This document shows, one piece after another, positions 28,394 to 36,655 of a stretch of DNA of 64,000 nucleotides. The notes under the pieces were generated by a model. It was not told the DNA's origin. It worked only from the letters and a program-made list of their open reading frames with translations, and did not search any database. The DNA is taken from positions 43,105 through 107,104 of the forward strand of contig JAPLDI010000021.1 in NCBI GenBank assembly GCA_026391795.1, in the 5' to 3' direction. The first letter of the stretch is position 1. Each line of letters starts with the position of its first letter. The translations under genes and the position numbers were made by a program. This DNA is from Bacteroidota bacterium. Its GTDB lineage: Bacteria > Bacteroidota > Bacteroidia > Bacteroidales > FEN-979.

Positions 28394-31300
28394 ATGATAC
28401 AGTATAAAAAGCTTAACAACCTGCTGGGCTGGATCGTCTTTGCCATCGCTGCAGTTGTCTTTCTGCTTACCCTCGAACCTACCGCCAGCTGGTGGGATCC
28501 GGGTGAATTCATCTCCACCACATACAAATTGCAGGTCGGGCATCCTCCCGGGGCGCCTACCATGCAGATGATCGGCCGGGTGATCTCCCTTCTGACCTTT
28601 GGCGATACATCCAAAGTTGCCCTGATGTGCAATGCCATGTCAGGCCTTTCCAGCGCTTTCGCCGTTTTGTTCCTTTTCTGGTCGATCACCATGTTCGCAC
28701 GCAAGATCGTTGCCCCCGAAGGTGAGATGACGAGAGGACAGATGTACACGATTTTTGCCGCCGGTCTCGTCGGCGCCCTCACCTTTACGTTCACTGACTC
28801 TTTCTGGTTTTCTGCCGTTGAAGGCGAAGTTTATGCCATGTCGGCGTTTTTCACATCCCTGGTATTCTGGTCGATCCTGAAGTGGGAAGAAGAAGCCGAT
28901 TCGGCACATTCCTACCGCTGGCTGATTTTTATCGCATTCATGGTGGGTCTCGCCATCGGTGTGCATCTCCTGAACCTGCTGACCATTCCTGCTCTTGCGT
29001 TCGTCATTTATTTCAAAAAATACAAACCCACAAAGACAGGGATTCTGCTGACGCTGATTCTTTCCATCGCAGTCCTGGCCTTTATTATGTATTTTGTGAT
29101 CCCCTGGCTGCCCACACTGGCGGGGAAATTTGAACTTCTTTTTGTCAATGGACTTGGATTGCCTTTCAATACAGGGATGATCTTTTATTTTCTGCTGATC
29201 ATCGGACTGATCGTGTTTGGCCTGATCTATTCCAAACGGAACGGGAAGCCATTGCTGAACACCATCATCCTCTGTTTTACCTTCCTCCTGATCGGGTACA
29301 CTTCTTTTATCATGCTGGTGATCCGTGCCAATGCCGGAACCCCCATCAATGAAAATGCTCCCAAGGATGTGGTAGGGCTCGTTACCTACCTTAACCGTGA
29401 ACAATATGGTACCTGGCCCATCTTCAGCGGACAGTATTACAGCGCCCCGATCATTGATTATGAAGATGGGAGTCCTATTTACAGGAGGGATGATAAGACC
29501 GGTAAATATGTGGTTCTGGATGACCGTAAGGGAACCGTTCCCGTGTATGATCCGAGGTTTACTACTGTTTTTCCGCGAATGTGGAGCAATGAACGAAAGG
29601 GATCCGAACAGTTTTTTAAAGACTGGGGTGGCCCGGGAGTCCCGATTGATGTAACCACGGGGGAGGGCAAGACCGAAACCCGGTACAGGCCCACCTTCAT
29701 TGAGAACCTGAAATATTTCTTTAACTACCAGGTAGGAGTGATGTATTTCCGCTATTTCATGTGGAATTTCTCCGGAAGGCAGAATGATGTCCAGGGGTAT
29801 GGCGGACCCCAGGATGGAAACTGGATCACAGGGATCCCGTTCATTGACAAGATGCTGACGGGCCATCCACAGACCAACATGCCCGACAGCATGAAGAACA
29901 GGGGTACGAACAAATATTTCATGCTTCCGTTTATCCTCGGACTGATCGGGTTCTTCTACCAGCTTAAAAAAGAATACAAAGGCAACCTTGTGATCATCCT
30001 CCTGTTCCTGATGACCGGGCTGGCCATTGTCGTCTTTCTGAACCAGAAGCCTTTTGAGCCCCGTGAACGTGATTATTCCTATTGCGGTTCCACCTATGCC
30101 TTTTCAATCTGGATCGGACTCGGTGTGATCTACCTGATAAACCTGGTAAAAAAGTTCCTGAAGAAGGAAAATTTATCCATTATCCTGGTTTCGCTGGTCT
30201 GCCTGATCCTTGTTCCCGGTATCATGGCAGAGCAGAACTGGAATGATCATGACCGTTCGGGGAAATATGCCTGCCGCGATTATGCAGCAAATTACTTGAA
30301 CTCGTGCGGGCCGCAGGGAATTCTCTTTACTAACGGCGACAACGATACATTTCCCCTCTGGTATGACCAGGAGGTTGAAGGGATCCGGACGGATGTACGG
30401 GTTATCAACCTGATGCTTGCTTCCGGATCGTGGTATATCGACATGCTCTTCAAGAAAGCGTATGAATCGGAACCGATACCGTTCGAAATTCCGCAGGATA
30501 AATACCGGCCGGGGTCGAACGACATCGTTCCGTTTTACGATGTCGGGATCAAAGGGTATATCAATCTGAAAGACCTCGTTGATTTTATCAAGAGTGACGA
30601 CCCGCGTACCTTCCTGTCACTTCAGAACGGCGACAAAATGAAGTTCTTCCCATCGAAAAAGGTCAAGCTGGCAGTCGATTCAGCTGCCTGTATCAAGTAT
30701 GGCATCGTGCCGAAATACCTGGCCGGGAAGATGGTAGATACCATCTACTGGACCATCCGTACAAACCAGCTTTACAAGAATGATGTGATGCTGCTCGACC
30801 TTGTTGCAAACAATCACTGGAAGAGGCCTCTCTACTTTGCCTCACCCTCCAGTGTGAACCATTGTTTCAATGTTGATTCCTTCTCCCTTGTCGTGGGATG
30901 GGTCTATAAGTTCATGCCTGTCAAGGCCAGCAATGACGACTATATCCCCAACATGGGCGGAGTTGATCCGCTGACCTCCTACGATCTCCTGATGAACAAA
31001 TTTGCCTGGGGAAACCTGAATGATCCGCATGTTTACCTGGATCCGGAGAGTCTGAACAACCAGGCAAGGCCGAAGACCAACATGCTGCGTACCACCCAGG
31101 CCCTGATTGAAATGGGCAGGAAGAAAGAGGCGCTGAAGCTGATGGATAAATACTTTGAACTCTTCCCTGATTCCCGTTTCACGTACGATATGTACACGAT
31201 GCCATTTGCGGAAATGTACTACAAACTGGGCGATACGGCAAAGGCGAACAAAATACTGGTCCGGCTGGGCGAGATCTATTCCCAGAACCTTGATTATTAT

Positions 31301-31462
31301 TATATGTTCAAGGGGGATAAAAGGGAGTATTATTCAAAAGACATTGAACAGGCACTGGGTATCCTGCGAAGGTTGAATTACGTTGCAGAAGAACATAAAC
31401 AGGTGAAGCTGGCTTCAAAAATGGATGCTCTGTTCCAGCAGGAACTTAAGAAGTACCAGTAG
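28394..31462 (+). CDS. DUF2723 / GT117-family multispanning membrane protein
   Basis: 1022 residues from the ATG at 28394; an in-frame ATG at 28310 lies in the palindrome and is unlikely. The N-terminal ~350 residues have about ten transmembrane helices and the DUF2723 hallmark ASWWDPGEFISTTYKLQVGH, followed by PPGAP. A second hallmark is EPRERDYSYCGSTYAFSIWI near residue 560. The C-terminal third is soluble, ending in TPR-like helices (KKEALKLMDKYFELFPDS). CAZy lists this family as GT117 and it resembles protein O-mannosyltransferases, so it may add sugars to exported proteins from a lipid-linked donor. Widespread in Bacteroidota; the acceptor is unknown. A TACTTTCG box at 28351-28358 is a possible promoter. 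Confidence 0.85.
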   Translation: MIQYKKLNNLLGWIVFAIAAVVFLLTLEPTASWWDPGEFISTTYKLQVGHPPGAPTMQMIGRVISLLTFGDTSKVALMCNAMSGLSSAFAVLFLFWSITMFARKIVAPEGEMTRGQMYTIFAAGLVGALTFTFTDSFWFSAVEGEVYAMSAFFTSLVFWSILKWEEEADSAHSYRWLIFIAFMVGLAIGVHLLNLLTIPALAFVIYFKKYKPTKTGILLTLILSIAVLAFIMYFVIPWLPTLAGKFELLFVNGLGLPFNTGMIFYFLLIIGLIVFGLIYSKRNGKPLLNTIILCFTFLLIGYTSFIMLVIRANAGTPINENAPKDVVGLVTYLNREQYGTWPIFSGQYYSAPIIDYEDGSPIYRRDDKTGKYVVLDDRKGTVPVYDPRFTTVFPRMWSNERKGSEQFFKDWGGPGVPIDVTTGEGKTETRYRPTFIENLKYFFNYQVGVMYFRYFMWNFSGRQNDVQGYGGPQDGNWITGIPFIDKMLTGHPQTNMPDSMKNRGTNKYFMLPFILGLIGFFYQLKKEYKGNLVIILLFLMTGLAIVVFLNQKPFEPRERDYSYCGSTYAFSIWIGLGVIYLINLVKKFLKKENLSIILVSLVCLILVPGIMAEQNWNDHDRSGKYACRDYAANYLNSCGPQGILFTNGDNDTFPLWYDQEVEGIRTDVRVINLMLASGSWYIDMLFKKAYESEPIPFEIPQDKYRPGSNDIVPFYDVGIKGYINLKDLVDFIKSDDPRTFLSLQNGDKMKFFPSKKVKLAVDSAACIKYGIVPKYLAGKMVDTIYWTIRTNQLYKNDVMLLDLVANNHWKRPLYFASPSSVNHCFNVDSFSLVVGWVYKFMPVKASNDDYIPNMGGVDPLTSYDLLMNKFAWGNLNDPHVYLDPESLNNQARPKTNMLRTTQALIEMGRKKEALKLMDKYFELFPDSRFTYDMYTMPFAEMYYKLGDTAKANKILVRLGEIYSQNLDYYYMFKGDKREYYSKDIEQALGILRRLNYVAEEHKQVKLASKMDALFQQELKKYQ

Positions 31463-31530
31463 ATAGGATTGCAGGAATTTAAGTGCAGGGAATGCAGAAT
31501 GCAGGAATTCAACGAATATCTTGTTAAGCT

Positions 31531-32352
31531 ATGATCCTCAGTTATATTAATTGGAATGTTGACCCCGAAATCTTCCGGACAGGAAGTTTCGCCATCCGTT
31601 GGTATGGGGTGCTCTTTGCTTCCTCCTTCTTCTTCGGATATTTTATTCTGCTGAGGATCTTCAACAAAGAAAAGATCCCGGTCAGTGTCCTCGATACCCT
31701 CACAACTTACATGGTCATCGGGACCATCATCGGTGCCCGGCTTGGCCATTGCTTCTTTTATGAACCTGCATACTACCTTTCCCATCCGGTTCAGATCCTG
31801 ATGGTTTGGGAAGGCGGCCTCGCCAGTCATGGCGCTGCTGTCGGGATCATTATTACAATCCTGATTTTCGGCCGGGTAAAAAAGCTGCCCTTTCTCTGGG
31901 TGATGGATCGCGTTGTGATCGTTGTGGCACTGTCAGGACTTTTTATCCGTCTGGGCAACCTGATGAATTCAGAAATTTTCGGCCGGATCACCTCTCTTCC
32001 ATGGGGATTCAGGTTTCTTCGGGCAGGACATCCTCTGGATCTCGATCCGAGGCATCCGACCCAGCTTTATGAAGGACTTTCCTATCTCCTGATTTTTCTT
32101 TTTCTCTGGTGGTATTATTACAAAAAGAGGGGGAAGCCTGCCCAGGGTATGATCTTTGGAATGTTCCTGATCATGGTCTTCGGAATGCGGTTCCTGATCG
32201 AATTTGTAAAAATGCCGCAGGAAAGTTTTGAGTCTTCGATGATCCTTAACCTCGGTCAGTTGCTCAGTATACCACTTATTATTGCCGGCGGTGTGCTGGT
32301 TTGGAAAGCATGGACGAGCGACAGAGGATTGAAGATCGAAAATGGAGGATAG
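31531..32352 (+). CDS. lgt: Prolipoprotein diacylglyceryl transferase
   Basis: 273 residues, seven transmembrane helices. Transfers diacylglycerol from phosphatidylglycerol to the lipobox cysteine of prolipoproteins. Signatures include IRWYGVLFASSFFFGYFIL, GARLGHCFFYEP, the Lgt signature region GLFIRLGNLMNSEIFGRIT and RHPTQLYEGLSYL near residue 178. Several lipoprotein precursors in this window would be substrates. The last codons (Glu-Asn-Gly-Gly) and the stop TAG at 32350-32352 are made from the first heptamers of an intergenic repeat array. The 68 bp before the gene hold another degenerate repeat built around TGCAG. Confidence 0.97.
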   Translation: MILSYINWNVDPEIFRTGSFAIRWYGVLFASSFFFGYFILLRIFNKEKIPVSVLDTLTTYMVIGTIIGARLGHCFFYEPAYYLSHPVQILMVWEGGLASHGAAVGIIITILIFGRVKKLPFLWVMDRVVIVVALSGLFIRLGNLMNSEIFGRITSLPWGFRFLRAGHPLDLDPRHPTQLYEGLSYLLIFLFLWWYYYKKRGKPAQGMIFGMFLIMVFGMRFLIEFVKMPQESFESSMILNLGQLLSIPLIIAGGVLVWKAWTSDRGLKIENGG

Positions 32353-32418
32353 AGGATAGAGGGTGGAAGATGGAGAATAGAGGTCGGAGGATTGTACCTA
32401 ATGGCTAATTCCTAACCC
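32344..32418. repeat. Degenerate heptamer array across the lgt / glycosyltransferase convergence
   Basis: Seven units with consensus GGAGGAT/AGAGGAT run from 32344 to 32392: GGAGGAT AGAGGAT AGAGGGT GGAAGAT GGAGAAT AGAGGTC GGAGGAT. From 32398 a second set reads CTAATGG CTAATTC CTAACCC. The first set supplies the lgt stop; the second, read on the minus strand (TTAGGAA TTAGCCA), supplies the last codons and stop of the glycosyltransferase. Confidence 0.8.
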
Positions 32419-33492
32419 CTTCCTGATCTCCCGTATCCTCTCCTTAAGTATTTTATAATCATTCTGCATCACCAGTCCTGGAAAGTTACGTGTCATCTCA
32501 ATGGCGTAGAGAAGCTCAAAATGATCCTGCTGCATCGAGAAGTAGATCTTTTTTTCCATCAGATAACGTGCCAGGTACTCCTGTTCGGTTTGCCCGGGTG
32601 TAGGAACAAGGATGGCATTTTTTCCCAGCGTCACAAGGTCCATCAGGCTTGAATAACCTGACCGGCAGATCACAATGTGAGAACGCAGGATATACTCTTT
32701 CATTTTTCCCGTTTCCAGGTGTGAGAACACCTTGATCTTGTCTGTCAGGTTCCACTCTTCGTTTGTTTCTGTTAATCCCCTCACGATGATTCCGCTCAGT
32801 CCGGTATTCTGAAGCTGTTTAAAAACGATCTCCTCGAAGAGGGTCCTCTGGGGTTCCGGTCCCGACAGTGCGACCATGATGTCAAAATCGCAGGGAACGG
32901 GAACATCCCGTTGCCCGGGAGGCATGGAAAACCGCGACAGCGTACCAATATAATGCATGTTTTTTGACAATTCGGGAGGATGCGAGAGCTGTCCGGCCAA
33001 TCCGTTATGCAGCTCGAAATCGGGAACCCAGCATTCCCTGAATTTTTCCGCCTGGCGATGGATCATGCGATTGATAAACCCAGTCAGGAACCTGACCGGA
33101 GCGGGAAGGATGATCCTCAACTGGTGTGTGATCAGGATGCTGAACCGGTCGTGTTTCCAAAGCCCATAACGGTTGTCGGAAACAATAACAGACGGATTTT
33201 CAATCCTGATCAGCTCTTGTATCTTCTTTTGCTCACGGAAATAACTCCGGAGCAGAAAAGGGGAGAGCCCGATGATTTTTATCAGGAATCCTTTTCCTTT
33301 TGAATAGGAGATGTGTGCCCCTTTAAACCGGATCATCCGGCATTCAGGGAACTCTTTTTTCAGGAATTCATACGGCCTTCCATCAGCTGCAATCACGACT
33401 TCATCTCCGGATTCCAGAAACTCCCGGATGACCGGGACACACCGGGTTGCATGACCGATTCCCCAATCGAGGGGACAAACCAGGACCTTCAA
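32398..33492 (-). CDS. MurG-like glycosyltransferase (GT-B fold)
   Basis: 364 residues from a TTG at 33492. The family typically begins MKVLVAPLDWGLGHATR, and here LKVLVCPLDWGIGHATRCVP follows that TTG, preceded by an AGGGAGG that would be a strong Shine-Dalgarno, unusual for this genome. An ATG at 33561 would add 23 residues. The C-terminal nucleotide-sugar binding half shows ICRSGYSSLMDLVTLGKNAILVPTPGQTEQEYLA, like MurG and UDP-GlcNAc transferases. True MurG has a different N-terminal loop, so this is a paralogue; acceptor unknown. The C-terminal residues G-I-S-H and the stop lie in a heptamer array. Confidence 0.8.
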   Translation of the reverse strand: MKVLVCPLDWGIGHATRCVPVIREFLESGDEVVIAADGRPYEFLKKEFPECRMIRFKGAHISYSKGKGFLIKIIGLSPFLLRSYFREQKKIQELIRIENPSVIVSDNRYGLWKHDRFSILITHQLRIILPAPVRFLTGFINRMIHRQAEKFRECWVPDFELHNGLAGQLSHPPELSKNMHYIGTLSRFSMPPGQRDVPVPCDFDIMVALSGPEPQRTLFEEIVFKQLQNTGLSGIIVRGLTETNEEWNLTDKIKVFSHLETGKMKEYILRSHIVICRSGYSSLMDLVTLGKNAILVPTPGQTEQEYLARYLMEKKIYFSMQQDHFELLYAIEMTRNFPGLVMQNDYKILKERIREIRKGLGISH

Positions 33493-33622
33493 AATCCCTC
33501 CCTTCCTTTCTTTTTCACAAAAATACCGAATCTGGAAGGCGTCACGGATAAATAATTTCAACTTTTCATATTACTTTTTCACATTCCGGCCGATTAAGGG
33601 TTTTGGTTTGTTGGTTATTTCA

Positions 33623-34732
33623 ATGCCCGTGAGTGAAAAAAAGCTTTTATATCAGATCGCACTGACCCTGGTTCCCGGTGTTGGCTGCATCCTGGCGAAG
33701 AAACTTGTTGCCTGCTGCGGAAGCGCAGAAGCGGTATTCAGGGAGAAGAACAGGTTGCTGACGAAAATACCGAGGGTCGGTCATAAGATCCTTGACGCCC
33801 TGGCTGATAAAACCATCCTTGAACGTGCTGAAAAGGAGGTGGCCTTCATTGAAAAATTCAGGATCAGTCCGCTGTTCTATTCGGATAAAGAATATCCGTT
33901 CAGGTTAAGAAACTGCATTGACAGCCCGGTCATGCTCTATTTCAAAGGTACTACCGACCTGAATGTTTCACGCATCATCGGCGTGGTCGGAACCCGCAAT
34001 GCCACAGATTATGGAAGAACCGCCTGTCACGAGCTCATTTCCGACCTGGCTCAGGACCAGGTGATGATCGTGAGCGGCCTCGCCTATGGGATTGACAGTT
34101 GCGCGCACCGTGCCGCCCTTGCAAACAACCTCCAGACCACAGGTGTGCTGGGACACGGGCTCGACAGGATCTACCCCTACCAGAATAAGGCACTGGCAGG
34201 AAAGATGATTAAAAATGGGGGACTGCTGACTGAATTTCTAAGCAACAGCGAACCTGATCGGGAGAATTTTCCTATGCGGAACCGAATCATTGCGGGCATC
34301 TGTGATGCCATCCTTGTGGTTGAAGCTGCCAGCAAGGGGGGTGCCCTGATCACGGCGGAGATTGCAAATTCCTACAACCGAGATGTTTTTGCCGTTCCCG
34401 GACGCATCCATGATCCCTATTCGGAGGGAACCAACCGTCTCATCCGGAATAACCGGGCGGCACTGGTACAATCGGCCAGCGACATCCGCTACCTGATGGG
34501 TTGGGAGGAGCAGGGTAAAAAACCGGACGGGTTCCAGAAAAAGATCTTTCTGGAAATGACAACTGACGAGACCGCAATCGTTGACTACCTGAACCAGAAG
34601 GGCGCATCGGGAATCGATGACATCTGTATCCAGTGCCGGCTGAGTATGAGCACAACCTCCGCAGCATTGCTGAACCTCGAATTTGAAGGGATCGTAAAAA
34701 GCATGCCTGGTAAGATCTATGATCTGGCCTGA
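33623..34732 (+). CDS. dprA: DNA-processing protein DprA
   Basis: 369 residues from the ATG at 33623 (an in-frame TTG at 33608 is possible). DprA binds incoming single-stranded DNA and loads RecA during transformation. The N-terminal helical region has helix-hairpin-helix character (LTLVPGVGCILAKKLVACCG). The Rossmann core holds IGVVGTRNATDYGR, VSGLAYGIDSCAHRAAL, GHGLDRIYPYQN, LSNSEPDRENFPMRNRIIAGI and ASKGGALITAEIANSYNRDVFAVPG. The C-terminal winged helix covers ~305-369. Complete, with all hallmark motifs. It diverges from the glycosyltransferase gene. Confidence 0.97.
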   Translation: MPVSEKKLLYQIALTLVPGVGCILAKKLVACCGSAEAVFREKNRLLTKIPRVGHKILDALADKTILERAEKEVAFIEKFRISPLFYSDKEYPFRLRNCIDSPVMLYFKGTTDLNVSRIIGVVGTRNATDYGRTACHELISDLAQDQVMIVSGLAYGIDSCAHRAALANNLQTTGVLGHGLDRIYPYQNKALAGKMIKNGGLLTEFLSNSEPDRENFPMRNRIIAGICDAILVVEAASKGGALITAEIANSYNRDVFAVPGRIHDPYSEGTNRLIRNNRAALVQSASDIRYLMGWEEQGKKPDGFQKKIFLEMTTDETAIVDYLNQKGASGIDDICIQCRLSMSTTSAALLNLEFEGIVKSMPGKIYDLA

Positions 34733-34783
34733 AGTTTTCCTCTTTTTGTTACCTTTACATCCTCAATGTTGAACATGGGTAGT

Positions 34784-35053
34784 ATGGAAAAGGTGATTAT
34801 TCAGAAGCTGGCCAACACAGAAATTGAAGAGCGCCAGATCCGAAAATGGCCCATCTGGGAAAAAGAGGTCTCGCGGTTCAGTCATACCTATGACGGGGAT
34901 GAAGAGTGCCTGTTCCTGGAAGGGGAGGTGGTGATTGAATCGGGAGACCGGAACTATACGATCTCTCCCGGTGATTTTGTCGTCTTTAAAGATGGACTGG
35001 AGTGCATCTGGGACATTAAAAAACCGGTCAGGAAACATTATAATTTCCCCTGA
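34784..35053 (+). CDS. Small cupin protein
   Basis: 89 residues from the ATG at 34784; ATGs at 34766 and 34775 are also in frame. A TACCTTTA box at 34750-34757 would place transcription start close to 34764, favouring the later start. Single cupin domain of the Cupin_3 (EutQ/DUF861-like) type: GEVVIESGDRNYTISPGDFVVFKDGLECIWDI, ending HYNF. The metal-binding histidines of classical cupins are largely absent (one near SHTYDGDEE), so catalysis is doubtful. Binding partner unknown. It is 21 bp upstream of rsgA and probably co-transcribed. Confidence 0.75.
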   Translation: MEKVIIQKLANTEIEERQIRKWPIWEKEVSRFSHTYDGDEECLFLEGEVVIESGDRNYTISPGDFVVFKDGLECIWDIKKPVRKHYNFP

Positions 35054-35074
35054 TCCAATATCGGAAGCAAGAAC

Positions 35075-35986
35075 TTGAAAGGCGTAGTTACAAAATCAAC
35101 AGGGAGCTGGATCACGGTGCGTTCGGAAGAGGGCAGGAGAACCGAATGCCGGCTGAAAGGGCAGTTCCGGATAAAGGGATTGCGTTCCACAAACCCGGTT
35201 GCCATCGGCGACAGGGTTGAATTCGAAATTCAGCCGGATGAGGAGACCGGTGTGATCACACAGATCCGGGAAAGGGATAATTACATTGTCAGGAAATCCA
35301 TTAACTTATCCCATACCACGCACATCCTTGCCGCCAACCTCGATCATGCCTTCCTGATCGTTACCCTCGCCCGCCCTAAAACTTCGACCGGATTCATTGA
35401 CCGGTTCCTGGTAACCGCCACCGGATATTATATCCCTGCAAGCATCATCTTTAACAAGATCGACCTTTATGACGATGCGCTTTCAGCGCGGGAGGCGGAA
35501 TTGAAAAGCATCTATGAGCAGGCAGGTTACCCCTGTTACTCCGTCTCTGCCCTGAGAGGCGATCGTGTTGACCAGATCAGCCGTCTCCTCAAAGGAAAGA
35601 CCAGCCTTTTTTCAGGCCATTCAGGGGCCGGGAAGTCGGCCCTGATCACTGCCATACAACCCGACTTGCAGCTGAAGACCGGACTGATCTCAGAGATCCA
35701 CCTGAAAGGAAAGCACACGACTACATTTGCAGAGATGTTTGAACTGGATGCCGGCGGTTTTATCATTGATACGCCTGGCATCCGGGAGTTCGGTCTGATC
35801 GATTTTGAAAAAAGCGAAATTCCACGCTGTTTCCCTGAAATGGAAAAGCTTCTGCCCTTTTGCAAGTATAAGAACTGCACGCATACCCATGAACCCGGAT
35901 GCGCCGTGAAAGATGCCCTGGAGACCGGTGAGATCAGCCGGATGAGATATAATAGTTACCTTAGCATCCTGAATGACAAACCCTGA
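35075..35986 (+). CDS. rsgA: Ribosome small-subunit-dependent GTPase RsgA
   Basis: 303 residues from a TTG start (family start MKGxVxKSTGSW fits exactly). RsgA checks late 30S maturation and removes RbfA. N-terminal OB fold (residues ~1-70), then the circularly permuted GTPase: NKIDLYD (G4) comes before GHSGAGKSALI (G1) and DTPGIREFGL (G3). The C-terminal zinc-binding knuckle is CKYKNCTHTHEPGCAVKDAL. Complete. It is followed after 3 bp by the CBS-domain gene, so it probably leads or joins the long envelope-biogenesis operon. Confidence 0.97.
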   Translation: MKGVVTKSTGSWITVRSEEGRRTECRLKGQFRIKGLRSTNPVAIGDRVEFEIQPDEETGVITQIRERDNYIVRKSINLSHTTHILAANLDHAFLIVTLARPKTSTGFIDRFLVTATGYYIPASIIFNKIDLYDDALSAREAELKSIYEQAGYPCYSVSALRGDRVDQISRLLKGKTSLFSGHSGAGKSALITAIQPDLQLKTGLISEIHLKGKHTTTFAEMFELDAGGFIIDTPGIREFGLIDFEKSEIPRCFPEMEKLLPFCKYKNCTHTHEPGCAVKDALETGEISRMRYNSYLSILNDKP

Positions 35987-35989
35987 ACC

Positions 35990-36652
35990 ATGATTGCACG
36001 ACAACTCATAGCTGAAAACATCCTTCCGCTCAGGCCTGCTGAAACCGGTGAAAGCGCTCTTGCGATGATGGATGAATTAAGGGTATCGCAGCTGCCTGTT
36101 GCCGACGATGGTCTATTTCTGGGATTGATCTCCGATACAGATATACTGACCTACGACAATCCTTCAGAATCGGTCGGTACACACCCGCTGTCACTTTCCA
36201 ATGCCTATATCCTGGAAGATCAGCATATCTACGAGGTGATCCGGATCATGGATGCGATGAAACTTACGCTCCTCCCGGTTCTCGATGAGAAAAAGCATTA
36301 CCTCGGCTCGGTTACCCTTGTCAGCCTGAGTCATCACTTCGCCGGACTGATGGCTTTGAACAACCCCGGAGGGATTATCATTCTCGAACTCAATGACAAG
36401 GATTATCTTCTTACCGAAATAGCCCAGATCGTTGAATCAAACGATGCCAAGATCCTGGGAATGTACATCACCACTTTCCCGGATTCAACGCGCATGGAAG
36501 TGACGCTGAAGCTGAACAAGATCGATGTCGGGCCCATCCTTCAAACCTTTACCCGGTATAAATACAACATTAAAGCATCTTTTTCAGAAGACACCTACAC
36601 GGAAAGCCTGCAGGAAAGATACAATTCGCTGATGAATTACCTTAACATCTGA
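35990..36652 (+). CDS. CBS-domain pair with C-terminal ACT-like domain
   Basis: 220 residues. Two CBS domains: the first around residues 1-60 (LPLRPAETGESALAMMDELRVSQLPVADDGLFLGLISDTDIL), the second ~75-130 (HIYEVIRIMDAMKLTLLPVLDEKKHYLGSVTLVSL). The last ~85 residues (GGIIILELNDKDYLLTEIAQIVESNDAKILGMYIT) look like an ACT domain. CBS pairs sense adenine nucleotides; ACT domains usually bind amino acids, so this looks like a stand-alone sensor. In Bacteroidota such a gene is regularly found beside nadK, and here it sits in the same run with 3-bp gaps on both sides. No enzymatic domain. Confidence 0.85.
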   Translation: MIARQLIAENILPLRPAETGESALAMMDELRVSQLPVADDGLFLGLISDTDILTYDNPSESVGTHPLSLSNAYILEDQHIYEVIRIMDAMKLTLLPVLDEKKHYLGSVTLVSLSHHFAGLMALNNPGGIIILELNDKDYLLTEIAQIVESNDAKILGMYITTFPDSTRMEVTLKLNKIDVGPILQTFTRYKYNIKASFSEDTYTESLQERYNSLMNYLNI

Positions 36653-36655
36653 TTC

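Noticed and set aside
28640..29866. 408-residue minus-strand frame opposite the GT117-like gene
   Set aside because: Opposite a well-conserved membrane protein; composition (His/Asp/Lys-rich, low complexity) is an antisense artefact.
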